Below are positions 1 through 7,039 of a DNA stretch of 28,497 bases, one piece after another. How positions within the stretch are numbered: the stretch's first letter is position 1; every line of letters starts with the position of its first letter. The notes beneath the pieces were generated by a model that was not told the origin of the DNA, did no database searches, and saw only the letters and a list, made by a program, of their open reading frames with translations. The DNA lies in the NCBI GenBank assembly GCA_002371345.1, contig DFHY01000072.1:1-28497 (forward strand). The letters are read 5' to 3'. This DNA is from Lachnospiraceae bacterium UBA3711. GTDB taxonomy: Bacteria > Bacillota > Clostridia > Lachnospirales > Lachnospiraceae. The translations under genes and the position numbers were made by a program.

Positions 1-171
1 TTCTCCAGATTTATTTCCTTATGTTTATAACCAGGGTGATTTTATCATCATTCTAAGAGCATTTCCATATTTTCTTGATTTTCGATCATTCAGCACCACT
101 CTGAAGAGGACAGGCTGGGCAGTGAACTGTAACCAGGCCGGCTGCCTGCAGCCTCAGAGGACAGTAACGAC

Positions 172-200
172 TTGAAAACTTTATTCATAGCGATTATATT
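172..200 (+). promoter_or_regulatory. Sigma-A promoter of pgi
   Basis: TTGAAA at 172-177 and TATATT at 195-200 are separated by exactly 17 bases. Transcription would start near 207, leaving a leader of about 36 bases before the AGGAGGAG ribosome-binding site (229-236) of pgi. Upstream, 1-171 holds no gene. It contains a short GGCTGC/GCAGCC hairpin (140-153) and a 9-base direct repeat AGAGGACAG (105-113 and 156-164) of unknown meaning. Confidence 0.75.
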
Positions 201-242
201 TTTTTACAGAAGCCGAAACATATTCTTCAGGAGGAGTTAGAT

Positions 243-1826
243 ATGATTGCATGGAAGAACCTGGATAAACTGGACAGCTACAAGGCCCTGCTTGAGACGA
301 AAGGGCAGGTGAAGCTGGCTGAAGTCATGGAAGGCCGGAGCGGTGCTGACAGGGTCAGGAAGTATGCTGTACCGATGGCTGGCGGACTGACATATCATTA
401 CGCTGCCAAGAAGGTAGACGATGACATTCTTGAGAAGCTTGTCAGCCTTGCGAAGGAGGCCCAGCTCTCCGAGAAGTTTGAAGAGCTCTACAACGGCGCG
501 GTCATTAACCTGACGGAGAACCGTCATGTGCTGCATCAGCTGACGAGAGGACAGCTTGGCGGCCAGGTCATCGCCGACGGAGTCGACAAGAGAGAGTTCT
601 ATAAGGGGGAGCAGGCAAAGATCGCGGCGTTCGCGAATAAGGTGCATGCCGGCGAGATTACAAATGAGAATGGCGAGAGGTTCAATACCGTTGTGCAGAT
701 CGGCATCGGCGGAAGCGATCTGGGCCCGCGCGCGATATATCTGGCGCTGGAGAACTGGGCGGTCGCGAACGATACACTGAAGATGCAGGCAAAGTTCATC
801 AGCAACGTTGATCCGGATGATCCTGTAGGTGTGCTGCGCGGCGTGGACCTTGCGCACGCGCTGTTCATCGTGGTATCGAAGTCAGGTACGACACTTGAGA
901 CTCTGACCAACGAGTCATTTGTGAAAAATGCGCTGGAAGAGGCGGGACTGGATGTGTCTAAGCATATGCTCGCTGTTACGAGCGAGACCTCTCCGATGGC
1001 GAAGAACAGCGGATACCTCGCGGCATTCTTCATGGATGACTATATTGGCGGCCGTTACTCAACTTCATCAGCGGTTGGAAACGCGGTGCTGGCCCTGGCG
1101 TTCGGCCCGGAGGTCTTCGCGCGTTTTCTTGACGGAATGGCTGCGGAGGATAAGCTGGCGGCGGGCACTGATCCCCTGAAGAACCCGGAGATGCTGGATG
1201 CGCTCATCAGCGTATACGAAAGAAATGTCCTTGGTTATCCGGTAACCGCGCTGCTGCCGTACTCACAGGCGCTCTCGCGCTTCCCGGCACATCTGCAGCA
1301 GGCCAGCATGGAGTCCAACGGAAAGAGCGTCAACCGCTTCGGTGAGAGTATGAATTACAGCACGGGAGAAGTGATCTTCGGTGAGCCCGGAACCAACGGA
1401 CAGCATTCATTCTATCAGCTGCTTCATCAGGGAACGGATATCGTTCCGCTTCAGTTTATCGGATTCAGGAAGAGCCAGAACGAGAAGGATGTTGAGGTTG
1501 AGGGAAGCACCAGCCAGACGAAGCTCTGCGCGAATGTCGCTGCGCAGATGGTCGCGTTCGCCTGCGGCAAGGATGACGAGAATCCGGCCAAGCGCTTCTC
1601 GGGCGAGCGTCCGTCCAGCATCATTATCGGTGAGCAGCTGACGCCGGAATCCTGCGGAGCGCTGCTGGCGCATTATGAGAACAAGTTCATGTTCCAGGGC
1701 TTCCTCTGGAATGTCAACAGCTTCGACCAGGAGGGCGTGCAGCTCGGCAAGGTCCTCGCGAACCGCGTACTGGCGCACAACACAGACGGCGCACTGAAAG
1801 AGTTCGCAGATCTGTTGGGTATCTGA
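243..1826 (+). CDS. pgi: Glucose-6-phosphate isomerase
   Basis: This cytosolic enzyme interconverts glucose 6-phosphate and fructose 6-phosphate in glycolysis and gluconeogenesis. The 527-residue product is the full length of the long bacterial PGI type. Visible family motifs are IGIGGSDLGPR (residues 153-163), the phosphate-binding SKSGTTLE (212-219), GGRYS with the conserved arginine near 271, MESNGK carrying the probable catalytic base Glu357, and EPGTNGQHSFYQLLHQG with the ring-opening histidine His395. The ATG at 243 is fixed by AGGAGGAG ending seven bases upstream and by the promoter at 172-200. It appears monocistronic and points at the convergent gntR gene, which ends only 8 bases away. 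I see no terminator hairpin between them, so the two transcripts probably overlap. Function is assigned with high confidence. Confidence 0.97.
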   Translation: MIAWKNLDKLDSYKALLETKGQVKLAEVMEGRSGADRVRKYAVPMAGGLTYHYAAKKVDDDILEKLVSLAKEAQLSEKFEELYNGAVINLTENRHVLHQLTRGQLGGQVIADGVDKREFYKGEQAKIAAFANKVHAGEITNENGERFNTVVQIGIGGSDLGPRAIYLALENWAVANDTLKMQAKFISNVDPDDPVGVLRGVDLAHALFIVVSKSGTTLETLTNESFVKNALEEAGLDVSKHMLAVTSETSPMAKNSGYLAAFFMDDYIGGRYSTSSAVGNAVLALAFGPEVFARFLDGMAAEDKLAAGTDPLKNPEMLDALISVYERNVLGYPVTALLPYSQALSRFPAHLQQASMESNGKSVNRFGESMNYSTGEVIFGEPGTNGQHSFYQLLHQGTDIVPLQFIGFRKSQNEKDVEVEGSTSQTKLCANVAAQMVAFACGKDDENPAKRFSGERPSSIIIGEQLTPESCGALLAHYENKFMFQGFLWNVNSFDQEGVQLGKVLANRVLAHNTDGALKEFADLLGI

Positions 1827-1834
1827 CTGATATT

Positions 1835-2521
1835 TTACTGGAAGTAGGTATAGTTCTGCCCGATATGCTCGCGCATCAGGCGCTCGGCCTTCTCCGCGTC
1901 CTTCTCCCTCATGGCGTCGATGATGCGGCGGTGGTAATCGAGCGCCGGCGCGTATTTCATCTTTTCTATTACGTTGTTCATCGACTCGGTGAGCACGCTC
2001 AGCAGGATCTGATAAGCCTTGATCATCATCGGGTTGCCTGTCATCTTGACGATTGACATGTGGAATTTCAAATCATAGGAAGAGAAGGCCTTTCCGTCAT
2101 CCTGTTCGGAGGCCTTTTTCATCTTCTGCAGCAGCTCCTCCAGCTTGTCCAGGTCCTTGTCCGCGGCAAGAGGGGTGGCTATCCTCACGCTCTCCGAGTC
2201 TATCATCTCCCTGAACTGGAATACATGCTCCTGAGAGGGGCCGCCGATATACATGAGCGGTATCAGCTCCTGGAGCGAGTCCTCGGGATTGACCTCGCGG
2301 ACATATGAGCCGGAGCCGGTCCTTGTCTCGATAAGTCCCAGTGCCTTCAGTTTCTGCATGGCCTGGCGTACAGTCATACGGCTGACACCGAAGGTCTCGG
2401 CCAGCTCATTTTCAGAAGGGAGCTTATCGCCGGGATGCCAGGTTCCGTCAATAAGGAGAGCCTGCATCTGGTCATAAACCTGCTCTACAACATTTATTTT
2501 CTGAATAGGTGTGATCTTCAT
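1835..2521 (-). CDS. GntR family (FadR subfamily) transcriptional regulator
   Basis: The product is a DNA-binding repressor or activator of about 228 residues. It has an N-terminal winged helix-turn-helix (LPSENELAETFGVSRMTVRQ, about residues 36-55, then ALGLIETRTGSGSYV as the wing). An all-helical FCD-type effector domain follows, seen in FREMIDSESVRIA, the SYDLKFHMSIVKMTGN stretch and the terminal DAMREKDAEKAERLMREHI. FCD domains typically bind carboxylated metabolites through a metal site. The ATG at 2521 is preferred because a longer reading from TTG at 2602 would begin inside the gene's own -35 box. The ribosome-binding site is weak (AGGA 13 bases upstream). The gene is divergent from the transketolase operon, whose promoter carries a palindrome at 2694-2732, so control of that operon is the natural hypothesis. 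The effector is unknown. Confidence 0.9.
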   Translation of the reverse strand: MKITPIQKINVVEQVYDQMQALLIDGTWHPGDKLPSENELAETFGVSRMTVRQAMQKLKALGLIETRTGSGSYVREVNPEDSLQELIPLMYIGGPSQEHVFQFREMIDSESVRIATPLAADKDLDKLEELLQKMKKASEQDDGKAFSSYDLKFHMSIVKMTGNPMMIKAYQILLSVLTESMNNVIEKMKYAPALDYHRRIIDAMREKDAEKAERLMREHIGQNYTYFQ

Positions 2522-2573
2522 GAATACTACTTGATCCTGCGTATCAGGACATATCCTTTGTAAGATTGTAGTT

Positions 2574-2602
2574 ATTCTACCTTCTCGGTGTGCCTGTGTC
2601 AA
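2574..2602 (-). promoter_or_regulatory. Sigma-A promoter of the gntR gene
   Basis: Read on the minus strand, TTGACA (2602-2597) and TAGAAT (2579-2574) are 17 bases apart, near consensus. This gives a start near 2567 and supports translation from ATG 2521. A small inverted repeat TTTTG (2615-2619) / CAAAA (2629-2633) lies just upstream, between the two divergent promoters, and may be an operator half-site pair. Confidence 0.75.
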
Positions 2603-2666
2603 AAACCGATTGCCTTTTGTGAATTGTGCAAAATAGTCGCGGTGAAAAATAGTGAAGTTTGAACAA

Positions 2667-2695
2667 TTGACCGCGAGGCTCTGAGTTCCTATAAT
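2667..2695 (+). promoter_or_regulatory. Sigma-A promoter of the transketolase-garR operon
   Basis: TTGACC (2667-2672), a 17-base spacer and a perfect TATAAT (2690-2695) form a strong promoter. The expected start is about 2702. The -10 box overlaps the left arm of the palindrome at 2694-2732, which is a typical repressor arrangement. Confidence 0.8.
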
Positions 2696-2732
2696 GTTGT
2701 TAACCTGTAATACAGCTTACAGCTAACAACAT
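2694..2732. promoter_or_regulatory. Palindromic operator over the transketolase operon start site
   Basis: ATGTTGTTA (2694-2702) is the exact reverse complement of TAACAACAT (2724-2732). A further six bases pair inside (CTGTAA 2705-2710 with TTACAG 2717-2722) if one base is bulged on each side. The element covers the end of the -10 box and the expected +1. Bound protein would block transcription. The divergent FadR-type GntR protein is the nearest candidate, by position only. Confidence 0.55.
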
Positions 2733-2813
2733 ACAGAATACAGGGACGACACCCTGACCTGACTGAGGCAGGATGGGATATCGCAGACACATGCATAACA
2801 GGAGGAAATGATC

Positions 2814-3635
2814 ATGGCATATGGTGAAGAGATGATCAAAGCACTGAAGGACAGAGGCCAGCAGCTGCGGCGCGACTGTATCCGCTGCATCGGAGTAGGG
2901 GTTGCCGGACATGTTGGCGGAAGCTGCTCCAGCGCTGATCTGGTCGCGGCGCTGTATTTTCACAAGATGAAGGTTGATCCGGAGAATCCGGAGTGGGAGG
3001 GCAGAGACTACTTCCTTCTCTCCAAGGGCCATGTGGCGATTCTTCAGTACGCCGCGCTGGCGGAGAGAGGCTTCTTCCCGGTTGACGATCTTCCTCACTG
3101 CAAGGATATCGGCTTCTATCTGCAGGGCCATCCGCATCTCGGGACTCCGGGTATCGAGGCCGGTACAGGATCTCTCGGACAGGGACTGTCGCTTGGCTCG
3201 GGCATGGCTCTTGGGCTGAAGATGGATGGAAAGCCGAACCGTGTATACGTACTGGTCGGGGACGGCGAGATGGATGAGGGACAGATCTGGGAGGCAGCCA
3301 TGTCATCCAGCGCCAAGAAGCTCGACAATTTGTGCGCGATCATTGACAACAACGGGCTGCAGGCGCAGGGCCGCATAGAGGACAGGCTGCCGTCGGAGCC
3401 GATCGCGGACAAGTGGAGAGCCTTCGGGTGGAATGTCATCGAGATTGACGGCCACAATATGGAAGAGATTCTCACCGCCCTGGATGAGGCTGAAGGCTGC
3501 AAGGGCAGGCCGACCGCGATCGTGGCACATACCGTCAAGGGCAAGGGCATCAGCTTCGCTGAGAACCAGGTCGGTTTCCACAACAGGGCGCTGACTAAGG
3601 AAGAGTACGATAAGGCACTTGAGGAGCTTGCGTAA
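2814..3635 (+). CDS. Transketolase, N-terminal subunit (thiamine diphosphate binding)
   Basis: This is the N-terminal half of a split transketolase, which moves two-carbon ketol units between sugar phosphates. The 273 residues carry the pyrophosphate-binding region of ThDP enzymes: GHVGGSCS near the start, FLLSKGHV, GHPHLGTPGIEAGTGSLGQG and the metal-binding GDGEMDEGQIWEA...IDNN motif. Two ATGs lie close together at 2808 and 2814. The AGGAGG box at 2800-2805 is two bases from the first and eight from the second, so 2814 (MAYGEEM...) is preferred. The partner C-terminal subunit starts 125 bases after the stop. Together they match the two-gene transketolases common in Clostridia and archaea. 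The operon context suggests a dedicated catabolic copy, possibly acting on hydroxypyruvate or a non-standard ketose phosphate. That specialisation is inference. Confidence 0.93.
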   Translation: MAYGEEMIKALKDRGQQLRRDCIRCIGVGVAGHVGGSCSSADLVAALYFHKMKVDPENPEWEGRDYFLLSKGHVAILQYAALAERGFFPVDDLPHCKDIGFYLQGHPHLGTPGIEAGTGSLGQGLSLGSGMALGLKMDGKPNRVYVLVGDGEMDEGQIWEAAMSSSAKKLDNLCAIIDNNGLQAQGRIEDRLPSEPIADKWRAFGWNVIEIDGHNMEEILTALDEAEGCKGRPTAIVAHTVKGKGISFAENQVGFHNRALTKEEYDKALEELA

Positions 3636-3760
3636 TAATCAGATTCCTCGTCCCCGTCATGAAGGCGGAAGGCAGTGCCGGTTATCTGGCCGGCGCGTTC
3701 AGGCCCAGGCGGACGGAGGACAGCGGATTTGATAAGCTGCGTGAAAGGAGAATATGTATC

Positions 3761-4699
3761 ATGGCTGAAACAAATCAGAGAAACGCATATGGCAAGACTC
3801 TTCTGGAGCTGTGCCGTGAGAATAAGGACATTGTAGTGCTTGACGCCGACCTTGGCGGATCGACCATGGGCAAGATGGTCGAGGTTGAGCCGGGGCTTGA
3901 GGACAGGCATATCGAGATGGGTATCGCCGAGGCGAACATGATCTCTACGGCCGGCGGTCTGTCGAGAGTCGGTAAGATCCCGTTCTGCTCAACCTTCGCG
4001 GTATTCGCCGCCGGAAGGGCATATGACCAGATCAGACAGTCTGTCGCTATCGGCAAGCTTAACGTCAAGATCTGCGGGTCGTCCGCGGGATGCTCGGACT
4101 TCGGCGACGGCGCCACCCATCAGTCGGTTGACGACATCGCATATATGAGGGTCATCCCGAACCTGAGCGTGTTCGTTCCGGCGGATGCGAATGAGACTGC
4201 GGCCATCGTGAAGTACATGGCAAAGCATGAAGGCCCCATGTATCTGCGAGTTAACCGCAATCCGTACGACAATATCACGCCTGAGGGCGCCGAGTTCGTT
4301 CCGGGCGAGCCGGTTGTACTTAAGGAAGGAACGGATGTGGCCGTATTTGCCTGCGGCATCATGACTGTCAAGGCGCTGGAGGCCGCGAAAGCGCTGGAGG
4401 GCAGGATCTCGGTCAAGGTTGTAAATGTTCCGTCCATCAAGCCGCTGAACCGTGAGAGCGTGATCGCGATCGCGAAGAGCGTCAAGGGATGCGTCACAGC
4501 CGAAGAGCACAGTGTGATCGGCGGCCTGGGCGGCGCCATCGCTGAAGCGCTACGCCTAGAGAGAACCCCGGTCGAGTTCGTTGGAATCGAAGACCGCTTC
4601 GGATCATCGGCTCACAACTACGACGACATTCTCAATTACCTTGGACTCACCACGGACCATATCGTGGAAGCGGTAGAGAAGATCAATAATATGATGTAA
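3761..4699 (+). CDS. Transketolase, C-terminal subunit (pyrimidine and C-terminal domains)
   Basis: This 312-residue partner of the upstream subunit supplies the pyrimidine-binding and C-terminal domains. It shows EMGIAEANM with the conserved glutamate that activates the ThDP aminopyrimidine, FCSTFAVFAAGRAYDQIRQSVA, GATHQSVDDIA with the substrate-binding histidine, and the C-terminal AEEHSVIGGLGGAIAE and GIEDRFG motifs. An open frame extends upstream to 3659. ATG 3761 is chosen because AAAGGAG (3744-3750) lies ten bases before it and homology begins there. The 125-base gap after the first subunit holds a small GCCGG/CCGGC hairpin but no terminator. The last two codons and the stop are the first nine bases of a 36-base element repeated near 19155. 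Confidence 0.93.
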   Translation: MAETNQRNAYGKTLLELCRENKDIVVLDADLGGSTMGKMVEVEPGLEDRHIEMGIAEANMISTAGGLSRVGKIPFCSTFAVFAAGRAYDQIRQSVAIGKLNVKICGSSAGCSDFGDGATHQSVDDIAYMRVIPNLSVFVPADANETAAIVKYMAKHEGPMYLRVNRNPYDNITPEGAEFVPGEPVVLKEGTDVAVFACGIMTVKALEAAKALEGRISVKVVNVPSIKPLNRESVIAIAKSVKGCVTAEEHSVIGGLGGAIAEALRLERTPVEFVGIEDRFGSSAHNYDDILNYLGLTTDHIVEAVEKINNMM

Positions 4700-4726
4700 G
4701 GGCCAAAAGCCCTGAAGCCTGGGCAA
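4691..4726 (+). repeat. 36-base repeat, copy 1
   Basis: This segment matches 19155-19190 at 34 of 36 positions. It includes ATGATGTAA (here the end of the transketolase C-subunit gene), then GGCCAAAAGCCCTGAAGCC and GGGCAA. The core can fold as GGGC-CAAAA-GCCC or as GCCC-TGAAGCCN-GGGC. The rest of the intergenic gap before garR (4700-4793) has no other gene. The function is unknown. Confidence 0.7.
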
Positions 4727-4793
4727 TATGGACTGGCACGGTAAGCATGCAGAGCATACAACAACAGTTTTCAGGAAAAGAAGGAGATATAAC

Positions 4794-5690
4794 ATGAAGG
4801 TTGGATTTATCGGACTTGGAATTATGGGACGCCCAATGTGCAAGAACCTGCTGAAGGCCGGCTATGAGGTTACGGCTTTTGATCCGTTCGCGAAGGAAGC
4901 GCTGGATGATGTCGTATCCTGCGGCGCGGCCCGCGGCGAGAGCAACGCGGATGTAGCGTCGAAGAGCGACGTGGTCATCACGATGGTTCCGAACTCTCCG
5001 CATGTGCGCGAGGCCATCTTCGGTGAGAATGGTGTGGCACAGGGCGCAAAGGCAGGACTGGATATTATAGACATGAGCTCCATCGCCCCGCTGCAGTCCA
5101 AGGATATCGCTGAGAAATGCGCTGAGAAGGACATTCACATGATGGACGCGCCGGTCTCGGGCGGAGAGCCGAAGGCAATCGACGGAACACTGTCAATCAT
5201 GTGCGGCGGCCCGAAGGAGATGTTTGACAAGTACGAGAAGCTCCTCGGAGTTCTCGGCGCCTCTGTTGTCCACTGCGGCGATGTCAACGGAGCGGGTAAC
5301 ACGACCAAGCTCGCGAACCAGGTCATCGTGGCGGTCAACATAGCGGCCTGCGCGGAAGCGTATGAGCTTGCGATCATGGCAGGAGTTGACCCGGAGAAGG
5401 TCTTCGCGGCTATCCGCGGAGGACTTGCCGGTTCCACCGTTATGGATGCCAAGGTTCCGATGATGCTGGACGGGAACTTCAAGCCCGGATTCAGGATCGA
5501 CCTTCACATCAAGGATCTCAACAACGCTCTTGATACCGGCCACGGCGTTGGAACTCCCATGATCCTGACCAGCGCTGTCCAGGAGATGCTTCAGTGGCTG
5601 CACAACAACGGGTGCGGAAGCGACGATCACAGCGCGATCCTGAAGTACTATGAGAAGATCAGCGGCGTGGAAATGAGAAAACTCAGCTGA
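4794..5690 (+). CDS. garR: 2-hydroxy-3-oxopropionate (tartronate semialdehyde) reductase
   Basis: It reduces tartronate semialdehyde to D-glycerate with NAD(P)H in the cytosol. The 298-residue product follows E. coli GarR almost block by block. It has the Rossmann GLGIMG (residues 7-12), MVPNSPHV, the IDMSSIAP strand, the substrate loop DAPVSGGEPKA (118-128), catalytic lysine Lys172 in GAGNTTKLANQ, and GGLAGSTV plus GFRIDLHIKDL near the C-terminus. ATG 4794 follows AAGGAG by seven bases. An in-frame ATG at 4728 has no such site and lies outside the homology. As third gene of the transketolase operon it links that unit to the glycerate kinase at 17906. A related beta-hydroxyacid substrate is possible, but the whole substrate loop is GarR-like. 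Confidence 0.92.
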   Translation: MKVGFIGLGIMGRPMCKNLLKAGYEVTAFDPFAKEALDDVVSCGAARGESNADVASKSDVVITMVPNSPHVREAIFGENGVAQGAKAGLDIIDMSSIAPLQSKDIAEKCAEKDIHMMDAPVSGGEPKAIDGTLSIMCGGPKEMFDKYEKLLGVLGASVVHCGDVNGAGNTTKLANQVIVAVNIAACAEAYELAIMAGVDPEKVFAAIRGGLAGSTVMDAKVPMMLDGNFKPGFRIDLHIKDLNNALDTGHGVGTPMILTSAVQEMLQWLHNNGCGSDDHSAILKYYEKISGVEMRKLS

Positions 5691-5734
5691 GTAAACATAA
5701 TGTCATCTGTTTAACTGAGAACTATTAATTCAAT

Positions 5735-5790
5735 CCGCCGCCGGCGACACTGCTCCGTACCTGGCGCATCCGGAGCCGGCGGTGTTCTTA
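5735..5790 (+). terminator. Probable terminator after garR
   Basis: CCGCCGGC (5738-5745) pairs with GCCGGCGG (5775-5782), and an inner CTCCG/CGGAG stem (5753-5757, 5771-5775) can stack on it with a bulge. A T-rich stretch (TGTTCTTATA) follows. The inner bulge makes this weaker than a textbook hairpin. Between here and the next promoter (5791-5920) I see only AT-rich sequence with several TGAAA-type motifs and no gene. Confidence 0.5.
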
Positions 5791-5924
5791 TACCAATTCA
5801 GTCAGATAGTCACATGTCTCTTAAAGCGGTGATCCGCAGCAGGCATTGCACGGTATCGGAAATGGCCTCTCTTTGAAAATAATCTACAAAAATGAAGTGA
5901 AAAAACTGTGAAATATTCCGAAAA

Positions 5925-5975
5925 TGAAAATTTGAGTTCAAAACTATTGTAAACAATTTTCAGATATGCTATGGT
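5925..5975 (+). promoter_or_regulatory. Promoter and operator of the SDR-TRAP-kinase operon
   Basis: TTGTAA (5947-5952) and TATGGT (5970-5975) are 17 bases apart. An inverted repeat TGAAAATT (5925-5932) / AATTTTCA (5955-5962) straddles the -35 box, its right arm lying between -35 and -10. The same layout occurs at 13705-13757 before the dehydrogenase-aldolase operon, including an ATGCTATGGTT core. The right arm ends seven bases before the -10 box at both sites. Expected start is near 5982, giving a leader of about 100 bases. Confidence 0.65.
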
Positions 5976-6086
5976 TAGTTTCAGAGAGAGAGCTCCGATA
6001 AAAAACATTCAAGAATACAGGAAATTATAGGTTTTTCACAAATGTCCTGTGGCAGTCGGGGCAAGCCCGGGAGGGGATTCAGAGTT

Positions 6087-6920
6087 ATGAGTAAAGAAAT
6101 GATTACCAATACATTGTTAAAATTATTTTCACTTGAGAACAAGGTGATTCTGGCAACCGGAGCAGCCGGCGCCATCGGGCGTGAGATCGCCAAGTGCTAC
6201 GCGGATCTCGGCGCGAATGTGGTCATCGCTGACTTTAATGAAGAGTCGATGGCTGAGGTTGAGAAGGAGATCAGGGAGCGGGGCGGCGAGTGCACCTGCA
6301 TGAAGCTGGAGCTTCCGAAGGAGGAGTCAATCAATCAGGTCGTTGACGACACGATCGCTCAGTACGGACGTATTGATGTGCTGGCGAACATCGCCGGCAT
6401 CAACAAGAGAACTCTGATGACGAACGGCTCGGAGGAAACATTTGACCGTATCATCGGCGTGAACCTGAAGGGCGCCTACCTGATCTCGATCAAGGTCGCC
6501 AAGGAGATGATCAGGCTCAATGAGACGCTGCCGGAGGAGGAGAAGGTACATCTGTCGATTATGAATGTCGCCTCTTACAACTCGGTGATGATGCTCGGCG
6601 GCAATTCCGTATACGGCATGAGCAAGAGCGGCGTCGCGGCCATGACAAGAAGCCAGGCCATCGAGTGGGCCAAGTACGGATTCCGGTCAAATGCCCTGAC
6701 TCCGGGTCACATCAGCACCAAGCTTACCGCGCAGCTGTGGGATGATCCGTATTTCAGCAAGTACATGCTTGACCGTATCGCGATGGCGCGTCCGGGATAT
6801 CCGGAGGACATGCTTGGCATGGCGGTCCTGCTCGCGTCCGACGCTTCGGCCTATATGTCCGGCCAGCTGTGCATAGTGGACGGCGGCTGCCTGGCAGGCG
6901 GACAGCCCTGGGAGATCTGA
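6087..6920 (+). CDS. Short-chain dehydrogenase/reductase (gluconate 5-dehydrogenase-like)
   Basis: This is an NAD(P)-dependent oxidoreductase of the classical SDR family, 277 residues, probably oxidising a sugar, polyol or sugar acid. The cofactor motif is TGAAGAIG (24-31). NIAG (101-104) follows, and the tetrad Asn126 (GVNLKG), Ser163 (NVAS), Tyr176 and Lys180 (YGMSK) is complete. Position 49 is an acidic residue after the second strand (VIADF), which usually indicates NAD preference. The opening LFSLENKVILATG resembles gluconate 5-dehydrogenase and related sugar SDRs, but substrate cannot be read from sequence. ATG 6087 follows a GAGGGG box by ten bases; an in-frame ATG at 6042 has no ribosome-binding site. 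It is the first gene of the TRAP operon, so the imported compound is a plausible substrate. Confidence 0.88.
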   Translation: MSKEMITNTLLKLFSLENKVILATGAAGAIGREIAKCYADLGANVVIADFNEESMAEVEKEIRERGGECTCMKLELPKEESINQVVDDTIAQYGRIDVLANIAGINKRTLMTNGSEETFDRIIGVNLKGAYLISIKVAKEMIRLNETLPEEEKVHLSIMNVASYNSVMMLGGNSVYGMSKSGVAAMTRSQAIEWAKYGFRSNALTPGHISTKLTAQLWDDPYFSKYMLDRIAMARPGYPEDMLGMAVLLASDASAYMSGQLCIVDGGCLAGGQPWEI

Positions 6921-6926
6921 ATACGT

Positions 6927-6975
6927 GCGGCCTCTCTCATTTCCGCCGAAGGCGGGGGATAAGACATAAGGCCGC
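6927..6975 (+). other. Structured leader between SDR and dctP
   Basis: GCGGCCT (6927-6933) pairs with AGGCCGC (6969-6975), enclosing a second hairpin CCGCC-GAA-GGCGG (6943-6955). No run of T follows. It may be an RNA processing or stabilising element ahead of the highly expressed binding-protein gene. Confidence 0.4.
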
Positions 6976-7039
6976 TTGTAGAAATAAAAGTAGAAACTGT
7001 AGTACCTGCAAACATCATATTTTAAATGGAGGTAGTAAC

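Noticed and set aside
237..857. Long minus-strand open frame under pgi, and similar antisense frames under most genes
   Set aside because: These mirror the codon bias of the moderately GC-rich sense genes, have no ribosome-binding site, and encode no recognisable protein.
2522..2602. 27-codon N-terminal extension of the GntR regulator from TTG 2602
   Set aside because: The TTG overlaps the -35 box of a TTGACA-N17-TAGAAT promoter on the same strand, so it would be upstream of the transcript start. Homology begins at ATG 2521.
3659..3760. 34-codon N-terminal extension of the transketolase C-subunit
   Set aside because: It lacks homology and a ribosome-binding site, whereas AAAGGAG lies ten bases before ATG 3761.
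4697..4730. ZTP (pfl) riboswitch suggested by GCCTGGGCA at 4717-4725
   Set aside because: Only the short 3' consensus string matches. The conserved 5' half and pseudoknot partner are not found, the second copy reads GCCGGGGCA, and the location after a transketolase gene is unusual.
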